Positions 9,746 to 19,269 of a DNA stretch of 64,000 nt are shown in pieces. Under the pieces are notes generated by a model, which was not told the DNA's origin, ran no database searches, and was given only the letters and a program-made list of their open reading frames with translations. The translations under genes and the position numbers were made by a program. Position 1 is the stretch's first letter. Each line of letters opens with the position of its first letter. Origin of the DNA: Litoreibacter roseus (GTDB taxonomy: Bacteria > Pseudomonadota > Alphaproteobacteria > Rhodobacterales > Rhodobacteraceae). The stretch covers positions 620,001 through 684,000 of the forward strand of contig NZ_BLJE01000002.1 in NCBI RefSeq assembly GCF_009811795.1, written 5' to 3'.

Positions 9746-11236
9746 ATGAAGACCAGAACAGTTGTAATTTTCACCGCCACACTGTGTACGACAGCTACCT
9801 TTGCACAGGAGTTGCCGCAATCCAACAATACGTGGTTCACGGAAGGGCAGGCCGCGCTTGAAGCAGCCCTGGCCAAGCAACCAAACACAAACCGTGCAAC
9901 CAATGTCATCCTGATGATTTCTGACGGCAACGGTGTTGGTACGAATTACGCCACGCGGCTGTTTCAGGGGCAGCAAAGCGGAAATTTCGGGGACGAACAT
10001 GTTCTGCCGCACGAGGCGTTCCCGAACCTCGCACTTGTCAAAACCTATAATGTTAACGCGCAAACACCTGACTCCGCCGGAACGGGCACCGCCATGATGA
10101 GCGGTATCAAGACGAAGGCCGGGGTTGTCGGCGTGAATGAAAAGGTGATCCGCGGAGATTGCACCACGATCGAGGGTAACACGGTCGCGTCCCTGAACGA
10201 GATCATGTCCGAGATGGGCAAAGCAACGGGAATTGTCTCGACCGCACGGATCACCCATGCAACGCCAGCCTCTGCCTATGCAAAATCCGTAGATCGGAAC
10301 TTTGAAGAGGCCGTGCCGGAAGACTGCACGCAGCAAGCCGATATCGCTCGACAATTGCTGAGCGCAATGGCGGCGGGGACGATCGACGTCGCCATGGGCG
10401 GCGGGCGTCGGAATTTTTTACCGACCGATACGCCGGACGACGAGCAGGATATGGGGCGCCGCGAGGACGGCCGTAACCTGATCACCGAAGCGCAGCACGC
10501 GGGCGTATCTTATGCTTGGAATGACGAGACCTTTGCGGCGATGCCGCTTGATGGATCCGTCCCGCTATTGGGTCTCTTTCAGTCGGGACATATGCAGTAC
10601 GACGCTGACCGTACTGGGGAACCAAGCCTTGCGGAAATGACAACCGCTGCGATCACTGCGTTGCAAACTGCCGGTGGGGACAACGGGTTCTTTCTGCAGA
10701 TCGAAGCGGGCCGGGTGGATCATGCAAACCACGGCGGCAATCTTGCACGTGCTGTGCGGGACGGCGTGGCATTCGCCGAAGCGGTCGCGGCAGCCGACGA
10801 GTTGACCGATGACGCGCATACGCTGATCGTCGTGACCGCTGACCATGAACATGCGATTGCGTTCAACGGGTACTGTGGGCGCGGTTCGAATATTCTGGGG
10901 CTCTGTATGAGCATCGACGGCGAAGGCACCAAGCACAGTGGCGTGCCTGAATTGGCCGATGACGAGCGGCCCTATACAGTTGCGGGATACCTGAACGGTC
11001 CGGGATCGGTTCTGCGGGAGGATATGAATTTCTCTGGCGTGCGCCCCCAAATCGTCGAGGACGAGGTGACCGATCTGGACTACATCCAGCAAGCGTTGAT
11101 CCCGAAATCGTCCGAGACCCATTCAGGGGAAGACGTGGCAGTCTATGCAAAGGGCCCATTCGCCCATCTCTTTGATGGAACGATTGAGCAGAACGTGATC
11201 TTTCATATCATCGATCACGCAGTGACCGCAGAATAG
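9746..11236 (+). CDS. phoA: Alkaline phosphatase (PhoA family)
   Basis: 496 aa with a Sec signal peptide ending near TTATFAQ, so the enzyme is periplasmic or secreted. It hydrolyses phosphomonoesters to release phosphate. Visible family motifs are the first metal ligand in ISDGNGVGTN (about residue 58), the nucleophile serine in TPDSAGTGTAMMSG (about 106), the metal ligands in VDHANHGGN, and the DHEHAIAFNGY block. The length fits bacterial PF00245 enzymes. A candidate PHO box precedes it, implying induction on phosphate starvation. The downstream small secreted protein and LolD/FtsX genes start 78 nt later on the same strand and might be co-transcribed. Confidence 0.92.
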   Translation: MKTRTVVIFTATLCTTATFAQELPQSNNTWFTEGQAALEAALAKQPNTNRATNVILMISDGNGVGTNYATRLFQGQQSGNFGDEHVLPHEAFPNLALVKTYNVNAQTPDSAGTGTAMMSGIKTKAGVVGVNEKVIRGDCTTIEGNTVASLNEIMSEMGKATGIVSTARITHATPASAYAKSVDRNFEEAVPEDCTQQADIARQLLSAMAAGTIDVAMGGGRRNFLPTDTPDDEQDMGRREDGRNLITEAQHAGVSYAWNDETFAAMPLDGSVPLLGLFQSGHMQYDADRTGEPSLAEMTTAAITALQTAGGDNGFFLQIEAGRVDHANHGGNLARAVRDGVAFAEAVAAADELTDDAHTLIVVTADHEHAIAFNGYCGRGSNILGLCMSIDGEGTKHSGVPELADDERPYTVAGYLNGPGSVLREDMNFSGVRPQIVEDEVTDLDYIQQALIPKSSETHSGEDVAVYAKGPFAHLFDGTIEQNVIFHIIDHAVTAE

Positions 11237-11314
11237 GCGCTGCTGATATAGTAATCTCCGGATGGCTCCTCATATGGGTGTGGGGTCACCACCTGTTCGC
11301 GAGGACACCAGACT

Positions 11315-11734
11315 ATGAACCGCCGCCAGTTTGTCATTGCCGCAGCGACCGCCGCCTTGACCGGGACGCACGGGCATGCGTCTGATGGTAAGATCATCAT
11401 GCGGGATCTGTACAACAAGGACCTCAGTTTCTCCAATCTGGCACTGTCGCTTGAAGGGCGGAGCATAACGGTCAAAGGCTATATGGCGCCTCCTTTGAAA
11501 GCGGATGCGAACTTCTTTGTTTTGACCAAGATGCCGATGTCGGTGTGCCCATTTTGCGAAACGGAAGCCGAATGGCCCGATGATATTCTGGCAGTCCACA
11601 TCAAGCGCCGCCTCAAGATGATGCCCTATAATGTCCGGATCGAGGCGTCTGGCGTGCTGGAACTTGGGGCAGAGACAGATACGCGGACCGGCTTCGTCAG
11701 CCGTGTTCGACTGACCGAAGCACGGTACAGCTGA
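11315..11734 (+). CDS. Small Tat-type exported protein of unknown function, DUF3299-like
   Basis: 139 aa. The N-terminus MNRRQFVIAAATAALTG has a twin-arginine motif (NRRQFV) and a hydrophobic stretch ending HGHA, so Tat export is likely. The mature part contains ITVKGYMAPPLKADANFFVLT and then SVCPFCETEAEWPDD, a CxxC pair that could bind a metal or form a disulfide. The layout (an oligonucleotide-binding-like strand, then GYM.P, then a Cys motif) resembles DUF3299 proteins, which are often encoded beside LolD/FtsX ABC genes. Here the ATPase gene begins 5 nt after its stop. No enzymatic function can be assigned. It is probably the periplasmic partner of the following ABC pair. Confidence 0.7.
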   Translation: MNRRQFVIAAATAALTGTHGHASDGKIIMRDLYNKDLSFSNLALSLEGRSITVKGYMAPPLKADANFFVLTKMPMSVCPFCETEAEWPDDILAVHIKRRLKMMPYNVRIEASGVLELGAETDTRTGFVSRVRLTEARYS

Positions 11735-11739
11735 TCCGA

Positions 11740-12408
11740 ATGGGGCCGGCGCTTTCGATTTCAGACCTGCGGGTCACATCGCCGAGCGGACGTTCGCTTC
11801 TTGATGTTTCCTCTCTGAACTTGCCCGCCGGCAAAACCATGGGCATCGCTGGACCATCGGGGGCCGGAAAATCGACGCTTCTTTTTGCTGTGGCCGGTTT
11901 GATTGTGCCAACAGCGGGACGGATCGCGTGGGATGACACAGTCATAACTGACATGCGCCAGCGGGCGCGCACCGCGTTTCGGCGGCGCAGTGTGGGGATG
12001 ATCTTTCAGGATTTCCTGCTGTTCGATGAACTGGGGGCTGCCGCCAACGCGGGCGTTTCGGCATTGTTTCAACCCGCTGCCAAGCGCGTCGCCTTACAGG
12101 AAACGGCGGAGACGCATCTCAACAGCTTTGGTTTGTCGGATGTGTCTCGTCCCGTGGCCAGTTTTTCCGGTGGGGAACGTCAACGTGTTGCAGCAGCTCG
12201 TGCCTTGGCCGGGGAGGCGACCATCCTGTTGGCGGATGAGCCCACGGCCAGCCTGCACCGCGAGGCTGCAGACGCGCTCACCGATGACCTGCTAGATCAG
12301 GTTGCGGCCCGGGGAATGACAATGGTCGTCGTCAGCCATGACGCGGCTCTGCTGAACCGGATGGACAGCGTGGTGGAGATCACCGACGGGCGCATAAATC
12401 ATGGTTGA
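11740..12408 (+). CDS. ABC transporter ATP-binding protein, LolD/MacB type
   Basis: 222 aa cytoplasmic ATPase with Walker A GPSGAGKSTLL, Q-loop MIFQDFLLFDEL, signature FSGGERQRVAAARAL, Walker B ILLADEPTASL and H-loop VVVSHD. It starts 5 nt after the Tat-type protein gene and overlaps the permease gene by 8 nt. LolD-type ATPases paired with FtsX permeases usually drive periplasmic mechanical work, such as lipoprotein release or envelope remodelling, rather than classical transport. The substrate is unknown. Confidence 0.88.
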   Translation: MGPALSISDLRVTSPSGRSLLDVSSLNLPAGKTMGIAGPSGAGKSTLLFAVAGLIVPTAGRIAWDDTVITDMRQRARTAFRRRSVGMIFQDFLLFDELGAAANAGVSALFQPAAKRVALQETAETHLNSFGLSDVSRPVASFSGGERQRVAAARALAGEATILLADEPTASLHREAADALTDDLLDQVAARGMTMVVVSHDAALLNRMDSVVEITDGRINHG

Positions 12409-13720
12409 TCTCTGGCACAGCCTGTCGGCCCCTTTACAGGACAGCCTGCTCCTTATTGCACTTCTGGCTCCGCTTGGCCTGCTGGGTTGGATCACGATTG
12501 CCGGATTTTCCCCATTGCCACTGGTTCGGGCGATCTTGTGGCGGTTCCGCTGGGCCAACGCGCTCTTTGTGTCGCTTATCGCGGTGTCCGTGGGACTGGG
12601 CGTCGGGATTCTGGCGCAGGAACGCGGCCTTCGCGTTGGTACGGCGACTGCAGCAGACAAGTTTGACCTGATCATAGCAGCGCCCGGCAGTGAACTGACG
12701 ATGTTGATGGCCGCGGTTTATTTGCAGCCGTCCAATGTTGGGCTAGTGGATGGACAGGTCTACACACGTATCGCCGAGGATCCGCTCGTGGATCTGGCTG
12801 CACCGCTGGCCTTCGGGGACAGCTACAAAGGTGCCCCCGTCATCGGAACGATATCTGAGTTCGTAGCCCATCTTTCCGGCACCCTCGCCGAGGGTGAGAT
12901 CTGGCAGACATATGATCATGCCGTCATCGGTGCAGATGTTCCGCTGTCCATCGGTGAGAAATTTGAACCGGCCCATGGCTTCGGTTTTGCGGTCCAAGAG
13001 GGCGTCCACGGCCACCAATTGACTGTGATGGGCGTGATGCAGCCAACGGGCAGCCCTTGGGACCGGGCTATTCTGGTACCGATCGAAGCGGTGTGGGAAA
13101 CCCACGGCATGTTCACGGGGCACGCCCCCGAAGACAATGATCATACGGATCGGTTCGGCCCGCCATTTGACGCTGATTTTTTTCCAGGCACACCGGCGGT
13201 TGTCGTGCGGGCGCAGTCCCTTGCCGCGGCTTACACGCTTCAGTCGACCTTCGCCCGTGACGGCGAGACCATGGCCTTTTTCCCCGGTGCAGTTTTGGCA
13301 GGGCTCTACAACGTCATGGGGGACGTGCGCCAAGCAATGTCGCTGATGGCCAGCGTGACGCAGATCCTTGTTGCCGCAAGCGTCCTCATGGGCCTCTTTA
13401 TTCTGTCGCAACTTTTCCAACGGCAAATGGCACTGCTGCAAGCCTTGGGTGCCCCGCGTCGGTTCGTCCTATCGGTCGTCTGGCTCTATGCGACCGTCCT
13501 GACCATTGCAGGCGCTTTGTTTGGGTTGGTGGTCGGGTTTGTCTCTGCGCTCGTCTTGTCTGAGGTCGTTAGCGACAGAACAGGCATCAACGTCACGGCC
13601 CAGATCGGATGGGGCGAGGTGCATCTGATCGCGGCCTTTGTGTTGGGCGTGTCGGTTCTGTCACTGGTTCCGGGCATCGCGGTTTTGCGCCGGGACATCG
13701 CCACCAGCTTGCGCAGCTAA
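12401..13720 (+). CDS. FtsX-like ABC transporter permease
   Basis: 439 aa membrane protein. After an N-terminal hydrophobic region (LLIALLAPLGLLGWITIAGF and a second segment near LFVSLIAVSVGLGVGIL) comes a large periplasmic MacB-like domain. A C-terminal FtsX domain (PF02687) then contributes three helices, including SLMASVTQILVAASVLMGLF. It overlaps the ATPase gene by 8 nt, so the two form one type VII ABC complex. With the Tat-exported protein upstream this is a three-gene operon. Alternatives are a MacB- or LolC-type role, but no outer-membrane or fusion protein is adjacent. Confidence 0.85.
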   Translation: MVDLWHSLSAPLQDSLLLIALLAPLGLLGWITIAGFSPLPLVRAILWRFRWANALFVSLIAVSVGLGVGILAQERGLRVGTATAADKFDLIIAAPGSELTMLMAAVYLQPSNVGLVDGQVYTRIAEDPLVDLAAPLAFGDSYKGAPVIGTISEFVAHLSGTLAEGEIWQTYDHAVIGADVPLSIGEKFEPAHGFGFAVQEGVHGHQLTVMGVMQPTGSPWDRAILVPIEAVWETHGMFTGHAPEDNDHTDRFGPPFDADFFPGTPAVVVRAQSLAAAYTLQSTFARDGETMAFFPGAVLAGLYNVMGDVRQAMSLMASVTQILVAASVLMGLFILSQLFQRQMALLQALGAPRRFVLSVVWLYATVLTIAGALFGLVVGFVSALVLSEVVSDRTGINVTAQIGWGEVHLIAAFVLGVSVLSLVPGIAVLRRDIATSLRS

Positions 13721-13829
13721 GACCCGCGCGCGGCGCTTTCGGCAAAATGTCGCAGTATTCTTTCAAACAGGGGTGACGACTCGCTTTCGATGGTTTACCC
13801 AACGTCCATCTCATGACGGAGGAAGACGT

Positions 13830-13862
13830 ATGATGCTTGATAGGACACTTTTCGCGACCTGA
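13830..13862 (+). other. Possible 10-codon leader ORF before the ABC exporter gene
   Basis: An ATG at 13830 preceded by a strong GGAGG box (about 8 nt upstream) opens a 10-codon frame ending TGA at 13860-13862 (peptide MMLDRTLFAT). It lies about 90 nt before the exporter gene in the 13721-13952 gap, which otherwise shows no gene. No attenuator-like hairpin pair was clearly seen, so it may be chance or a small translated leader. Confidence 0.25.
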
Positions 13863-13952
13863 TCGCCTGTCCTGTCTTGGGTTGGGTGATCCCCGCCCCG
13901 TCTACGCTTCCCAAATTTTGTTCCCCACAATGCTGTTCGCAGGAACTCCGTC

Positions 13953-15791
13953 ATGTTTCGCTATTTCGAAAATATTATCGACCCGTTTCAACCTTTTGAG
14001 GAAAAGACGCCGCCCAAGGCGCTCTGGCCTTACTTCTGGTCGCAAATCCGTACCCTCAAAGGATGGCTGCCAGTCATGGCACTCAGCAGTCTTGCCGTTG
14101 CGCTGGGTGAAACCTTTCTGATCTTCTACGCCGGGCGGGTGATCGACCTGATGGCGGAGGCTGGTCTGCAGGCCTTTTGGGCGGCGCATGCAGCAGAGCT
14201 TGTGTTCGCCGCCGTCGTGATCGCACTTTTGCGGCCGCTGCTGATCTTCGGCAATCACCTGCTGCTGGAGCAGACCCTCGTCGGGACACTGCACGTTCAG
14301 TCCCAATGGCGGGCGCACCGGCATCTGCTGGGGCAATCCATGGGGTTCTTCCAAAACGATTTCGCCGGGCGGCTGGCCAACCGTGTCATGCAGATGGGCC
14401 CTGCGACCGAGGACAGCGCCTATATCATGCTGGAGGCGCTTTGGTTCTCCCTGGTTTACGTCGTTGGCGCGATGATCATCATTGCGGGCATCGATCCGCG
14501 TTTATCTGCGGTTTTGATCGTCTGGCTGACCTTGTATCTGCTTTATACGCGGCTGCTTGTTGTTCGGATCGCGGTCGCGTCCGAGAAGTGGTCCGACGGG
14601 CGTTCGCTTGTCACCGGGCGGGTCGTGGATGCCTACACCAATATCGAGTCCGTCAAGCTGTTCGCAGGTGTCGACACAGAGGAAAAATATGTCCTCTCGG
14701 CCTTCCGGCGGCTGCGGTTGCGGCTCAACCGGTTCCTGCGGTTGGCGACGGAGTTGCACCTTGTTCTCAACCTGCTGAACGGTTTGCTGATCATCGGTAT
14801 GGGGGGGTACGGCATTCATCTTTGGACGCTGGATCAGGTCTCTATCGGTGAGGTGTCGGCGACCTTGGCATTGGCCCTGCGTCTGAACGGGATGAGTGGC
14901 TGGATCATGTGGGTGACCATTCGGTTGTTCGAGCATTTCGGGGTGATCCGGGAAGGGCTGCGCAGTATTGCCGTGGCGCATTCCGTGATCGACCGGCCCA
15001 AAGCCCCTGCGCTCAACATCGGTGCGGGCGAGATCCGGTTTGATGCCGTCAGCCACCATTACGGCAAGGGCAAAGGCGGGTTGGACAATGTCTCGCTTAC
15101 GATCCCTGCCGGTCAGAAGGTTGGTCTTGTCGGGCGGTCCGGTGCCGGGAAGTCGTCGCTGATTAACCTGCTCCTGCGCTACCGGGACGTGGAAGACGGG
15201 CAGATCCTGATTGACGGCCAGAATGTCGGTGGCGTAGCGCAGGACAGCTTGCGGGCCGCCATCGGCGTCGTGACACAGGACAGTTCGCTCCTGCACCGCT
15301 CGATCCGGGCCAACATCCTCTATGGCCGGGCCGGTGCGACCGAAGCTCAGGTGGTCGAAGCTGCCAAGCGCGCGGAAGCTCATGAGTTCATCGAGGGGCT
15401 CAGGGATCCAAAGGGCCGGACCGGCTACAACGCTTATGTCGGCGAGCGGGGCGTGCAGCTGTCGGGCGGTCAACGTCAGCGGATCGCGATTGCGCGGATG
15501 ATCCTGAAAGATGCGCCGATCCTGATTCTGGACGAGGCGACTTCCGCGCTGGACAGCGAGGTGGAGGCTGCGATCCAGCGCACGCTTTATGGCGTGATGC
15601 AGGGCAAGACCGTAATTGCGATTGCCCACCGTTTGTCGACGATCGCGCAGATGGACCGGATCGTTGTGCTGGATCAAGGCCGCGTGGTCGAAGACGGCCC
15701 GCATGAGGCGCTGCTGGACCGGGATGGTATCTATGCCAGTCTCTGGAAACGCCAGTCCGGCGGATTTCTGGGCCAAGAGGCCGGACAATGA
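13953..15791 (+). CDS. ABC exporter half-transporter (fused membrane and ATPase domains)
   Basis: 612 aa, the usual length for MsbA-type exporters. Residues up to about 330 form an ABC_membrane domain with six predicted helices. The ATPase domain follows, with Walker A GRSGAGKSSLINLLLR, signature LSGGQRQRIAIARMI, Walker B ILILDEATSALDSE and the His switch in IAIAHRLST. It would work as a homodimer in the inner membrane, exporting a lipid, drug or peptide; substrate cannot be read from sequence. It has its own 232-nt upstream gap and ends at a strong bidirectional terminator. Confidence 0.88.
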   Translation: MFRYFENIIDPFQPFEEKTPPKALWPYFWSQIRTLKGWLPVMALSSLAVALGETFLIFYAGRVIDLMAEAGLQAFWAAHAAELVFAAVVIALLRPLLIFGNHLLLEQTLVGTLHVQSQWRAHRHLLGQSMGFFQNDFAGRLANRVMQMGPATEDSAYIMLEALWFSLVYVVGAMIIIAGIDPRLSAVLIVWLTLYLLYTRLLVVRIAVASEKWSDGRSLVTGRVVDAYTNIESVKLFAGVDTEEKYVLSAFRRLRLRLNRFLRLATELHLVLNLLNGLLIIGMGGYGIHLWTLDQVSIGEVSATLALALRLNGMSGWIMWVTIRLFEHFGVIREGLRSIAVAHSVIDRPKAPALNIGAGEIRFDAVSHHYGKGKGGLDNVSLTIPAGQKVGLVGRSGAGKSSLINLLLRYRDVEDGQILIDGQNVGGVAQDSLRAAIGVVTQDSSLLHRSIRANILYGRAGATEAQVVEAAKRAEAHEFIEGLRDPKGRTGYNAYVGERGVQLSGGQRQRIAIARMILKDAPILILDEATSALDSEVEAAIQRTLYGVMQGKTVIAIAHRLSTIAQMDRIVVLDQGRVVEDGPHEALLDRDGIYASLWKRQSGGFLGQEAGQ

Positions 15792-15794
15792 AAG

Positions 15795-15823
15795 AAAAGG
15801 CGGGGGCAAGCCTCCGCCTTTTT
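15795..15823. terminator. Bidirectional intrinsic terminator
   Basis: AAAAGGCGGG at 15795-15804 pairs with TCCGCCTTTT at 15813-15822 (one G-T wobble); two further G-C pairs extend it inward. A T-rich tail follows on the plus strand and an A-rich flank gives one on the minus strand. It separates the convergent ABC exporter and AttH-like genes and even overlaps the stop codon of the latter. Confidence 0.85.
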
Positions 15824-16883
15824 ATTCGTAGCCTGTCATTTCGAGATATCCGCGCCCAGTGTGACTGCCCGAAAAGCTGATCGGGCCCTCCCAATAGGGG
15901 AAGCTCGTGCCCATCCAACTTTGTGGATTAAGCGGCGTCGTCTGGATATCGATGCCACGGACCGGCAATTCGATGCGCCACTCGACGGGTACCTGACGCC
16001 CCTCGACCTCCGCCCATTCCAGCGGTGTGACACGTAACGCGCCATCAGTATAAGGCGTGGCGGCGCCGTCCGGTTCGATCCAAGTGGCGGATGTAAACTC
16101 GGCAGAGGCATCGCTGCGCAGGGCAAAACCCATCATCTTGGACCCATCTTCAAAATGCAGCGAGAACCAGTCCCAGCCGGTCTGATCTTCGCTCAGCGGT
16201 TGGGACGACCACTCCCGATCAAGCCAGGCTTGGCCCGTGACTTCCACGTCGCCCTCTGGCAGCCGCAACGTGCCCGCGACCTGATAGAATGGTTGGGAAT
16301 AGTAATAACTTGCCTGACCCAGTGGGGACTTCACCGAATATCCCTCGATGCCTTGGGGCACCAGTGGACCATCCGCCGTCAGGGCCAGATCGTAGGAAAA
16401 CCCCTCACCCTTTGCTGTGAGCTGAACCGCAGACAATGGATCGGCGTCGACTGCCAAGCTGCGCATCGACCAGTCATCAATGAAGGCTTCGAACGGATCA
16501 AGCGTCACGCCCGCTTGCCCAAACCCGCCGCGCCCAAGGCGTTCGGCATGGTAATGCGTCTCAGCCGTGGTCAGACCGGCATGACCCATCCAAAGCTGGT
16601 TCGCGCTCCAACCACGTCCGGCTTCTGGTTTCAGGGCAGACCGGAAAAGCGTCCACTGGATGCCGTAATCGTTTCCGGCGGCGTCCTGCAGGTTCGCGGT
16701 CACATACCACCATTCAATGCGATAGGCGGGATGGGGGCCGTGGTCGGCGGGAAAGTCAAAAGGAACGCCTTTCTCCGGCACCGCAAAGCCGTCGTCCGCT
16801 TCGGTTCCAAGACCTGCGAACCCTTGGCCAAAGGCTGGGGGCGTGATCAAAAGTGCGAGACACAGAAGCCATTTAGCGCTCAT
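15822..16883 (-). CDS. AttH-like secreted protein with CrtC-type lipocalin fold
   Basis: 353 aa from the ATG at 16883; a TTG two codons further out is less likely. A signal peptide (LLCLALLITPPAFG) directs export. The mature protein has the PF07143 pattern: HPAYRIEWWYVTANL, then WTLFRSAL, then the GWDWFSLHFEDGSKMMGFALR block seen in carotenoid 1,2-hydratases and in AttH. Because it is encoded with a LolD-type ATPase and an FtsX permease and no carotenoid gene is nearby, AttH is the better match. Its start overlaps the permease stop by 11 nt. Its role in the envelope complex is unproven. Confidence 0.8.
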   Translation of the reverse strand: MSAKWLLCLALLITPPAFGQGFAGLGTEADDGFAVPEKGVPFDFPADHGPHPAYRIEWWYVTANLQDAAGNDYGIQWTLFRSALKPEAGRGWSANQLWMGHAGLTTAETHYHAERLGRGGFGQAGVTLDPFEAFIDDWSMRSLAVDADPLSAVQLTAKGEGFSYDLALTADGPLVPQGIEGYSVKSPLGQASYYYSQPFYQVAGTLRLPEGDVEVTGQAWLDREWSSQPLSEDQTGWDWFSLHFEDGSKMMGFALRSDASAEFTSATWIEPDGAATPYTDGALRVTPLEWAEVEGRQVPVEWRIELPVRGIDIQTTPLNPQSWMGTSFPYWEGPISFSGSHTGRGYLEMTGYE

Positions 16884-19269
16884 GGGCAAACACCTTCAGC
16901 AATGCGGATGGAGGTGTGCGTGCCAGACTGCGGATCGGCCAAAGCGTCGCGAGGCATGCGGCGAGCAGTGCCAAGCCGCCCAATCGGAACCAGTCGCTGG
17001 GAAAGATCTCCATCGGTAATTTCCATCCGAAGGCTTCCACGTTGACGACAGAGAGCAGGACCCATGCCAAAAGCAAACCTACCGGGATCGAAATCACCCA
17101 CGTGAGGAGCGCCAAAATCAGCGTACGCGCCAGTTCGAATCTTGCCAACTTCGCCCGTGTCAAACCCAAAGCCCAGACCGGTGCCAACTGCGGCAGGCGC
17201 ATCGACGCCAATGTCAACAGACTGGCCAGCATGGCAAACGCCGCGACGCCCAATGTCAGAACGTTGAGCGCGCCGGTAACGCGGAAAGTTTGTTCAAACA
17301 TGTTCATCGAAAACTGTTTGATCTCGTCTTGGTTGATGACGCCCTGCCCGGGCAAATCGAAGCGTGCTCTCAGTGCCTCGGCAAGCGCGGGCGCGTCCTC
17401 AGGATCGACGCGAACCGCAAGGCGCAGCTTCGGAATATCCGGGTGGCGGGCTTCAAGACTGGCATCGGCCACAATCGCCTGACCCGACGGATTGCCGTAG
17501 TCGGAATAGATCCCGACGACAGGCAGGGTCCAACTCGGTTCCAACTCCACCACGTCTCCCGGGGACAGATCATCGCGCCGCGCAAGCTGCTCGTTGATCA
17601 AGGCGCCGCTGCCATCGGCAATTCGGTCCCAGACGTTCGCCTCTGCATCCAAAAGTGGCCAGTGATTGCGATAAGTCTCGTGGTCCACAATGCCGAATAC
17701 CTCTGCCGGCAGCCCCGATATCCGGGTCTCGACTGACCAGATCGGCAGCAGAGCGTCGCTGCGGGGTTCAAGGAAAGCGCGGACGTCTTCAGCCTGCGCT
17801 TCGCTGCGGGCAGAAACATACAACTCCGCGGCCAAGCGCTGATCAAGCCAGCCTGTGAACGTCCCGCGGAAAGAGCCGACCATCGTGCCCACGCCGATAT
17901 TTGCTGCAAGGGCCAGAAGCAGCGCCATCAGTGCCAGTGATAAGCCGGGCACCTGCTGGCGTGTATCGGCAAAGAGCCACTCTCCCAAAGCTGTCTGTCC
18001 AAAGCGTGCTGCCTGATCAAGCGCCCATGTGAGCAGTCCGGGAAGGGCCAGCGCCGCGCCCACAAGAAGGCACGCAAGACACGCAAAGCCCGCCAGCAGG
18101 GAGCTTCCGAAGATCGCGAGTGCTACCGACAGAGCAAGCAAGCCTGCCGCCGCTGCGGATTGTCGCCGCAAGGCCTTTGCCGAAGCGCGCGCCCAAGCCC
18201 GTGGTTGGGCCGGGGCCAAGATCGGCAAACGGGCGACCCGGCTCAGCGCCTGCGCCCCGGCGATCGCAGCACCTGCCAGCGAGATGCCCAAGGCTGCGGC
18301 CGCCCAGAGCGCATCGAAATTCAGTTGGCCGGTGACATCAGCCCCGTAAAGCCCCCTCAAGGTTCCCGCGACATTGGGCAAGAGCGCGGCCGCGATTGCG
18401 TAACCCAAAGCGATCCCGATCAGCCCTGCGATGATCGCGAAGGTGGCCAACTCAACCGCCAGAAGCGTGATCAGAGAGCGCAAAGGAACGCCTAGGGCGC
18501 GCAGTGTGCGAAAGGTCGCCCGGCGTTGTTCAAACGCCAAGCCAATGGCTGCGTGAACGATGAAAAGGCCCACAGCGAAAGACAGCAAGCCGAAGGCGGT
18601 CAGATTCAGATGAAAGCTGTCCGTCAGGCGGGCGATATCTGATGGATTTTCGCCGGCGACCCGTTGAAGGGATGCGACCTCCGACAGCGGCGGAAGGTCT
18701 GCGGGTTGTGTCGCGGCCACCAGAAGATAGCTCGGGTTCGTTTGCCCGAACCTTTCGGCGGCCGTCGAAATATCGGTAAGGATGGTATCGACCGCGATGG
18801 ACGAGGACGTCTCGATTGCACCCAACTCGGCGGGAATGCGCGGCGCGAGTTCTGGTGACGCGATCAACAGGCCTTCGATCAAGAACCTTGTTGGATCGTC
18901 CTCATCGGTCAATGCCGGGGCATTCGCCTGGGGCGGGGCCGTCAACGGATCAATCCCGACCAGTCGTGCTGAGCCTTCGGCAAGGTCAACGCTTCCCTCG
19001 ATCACTGGCGACACACGCCATCCTGCACGGCGCAATTCTGCATAAACCGATACAGGAACGGGGCTGCCATCGGCCATGACCAGCCGTTCCAGTTGATCCT
19101 GTCCCAACGCGCTGGCGGCGCGATCATAGCTGTCGCGCGCCTCGGAGTTGATGGCCTGCACGCCGGACCAGAGTGCTGTTGCGAGTGCCAGGCCGACGAT
19201 CAGGCTGAAAAGCTGGAGTTTATGGCGCATCCAGTGAGCCAAGAGCGCGGAGAGCGCACTGCGATACAT
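16873..19269 (-). CDS. Large FtsX-type ABC permease (AttFG-like)
   Basis: 798 aa membrane protein with one helix at the N-terminus (LQLFSLIVGLALATALWSGV) and two FtsX-type four-helix blocks. The first is around LLSFAVGLFIVHAAIGLAFE to GIALGYAIAAALLPNV; the second is at the C-terminus around LTLGVAAFAMLASLLTLAS. Large periplasmic domains lie between them. This ten-helix layout matches YbbP/AttF-type permeases of lipid- or lipoprotein-handling ABC systems. It starts inside the ATPase stop codon (TGATG) and overlaps the AttH-like gene, so all three genes are coupled. Confidence 0.85.
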   Translation of the reverse strand: MYRSALSALLAHWMRHKLQLFSLIVGLALATALWSGVQAINSEARDSYDRAASALGQDQLERLVMADGSPVPVSVYAELRRAGWRVSPVIEGSVDLAEGSARLVGIDPLTAPPQANAPALTDEDDPTRFLIEGLLIASPELAPRIPAELGAIETSSSIAVDTILTDISTAAERFGQTNPSYLLVAATQPADLPPLSEVASLQRVAGENPSDIARLTDSFHLNLTAFGLLSFAVGLFIVHAAIGLAFEQRRATFRTLRALGVPLRSLITLLAVELATFAIIAGLIGIALGYAIAAALLPNVAGTLRGLYGADVTGQLNFDALWAAAALGISLAGAAIAGAQALSRVARLPILAPAQPRAWARASAKALRRQSAAAAGLLALSVALAIFGSSLLAGFACLACLLVGAALALPGLLTWALDQAARFGQTALGEWLFADTRQQVPGLSLALMALLLALAANIGVGTMVGSFRGTFTGWLDQRLAAELYVSARSEAQAEDVRAFLEPRSDALLPIWSVETRISGLPAEVFGIVDHETYRNHWPLLDAEANVWDRIADGSGALINEQLARRDDLSPGDVVELEPSWTLPVVGIYSDYGNPSGQAIVADASLEARHPDIPKLRLAVRVDPEDAPALAEALRARFDLPGQGVINQDEIKQFSMNMFEQTFRVTGALNVLTLGVAAFAMLASLLTLASMRLPQLAPVWALGLTRAKLARFELARTLILALLTWVISIPVGLLLAWVLLSVVNVEAFGWKLPMEIFPSDWFRLGGLALLAACLATLWPIRSLARTPPSALLKVFAHER

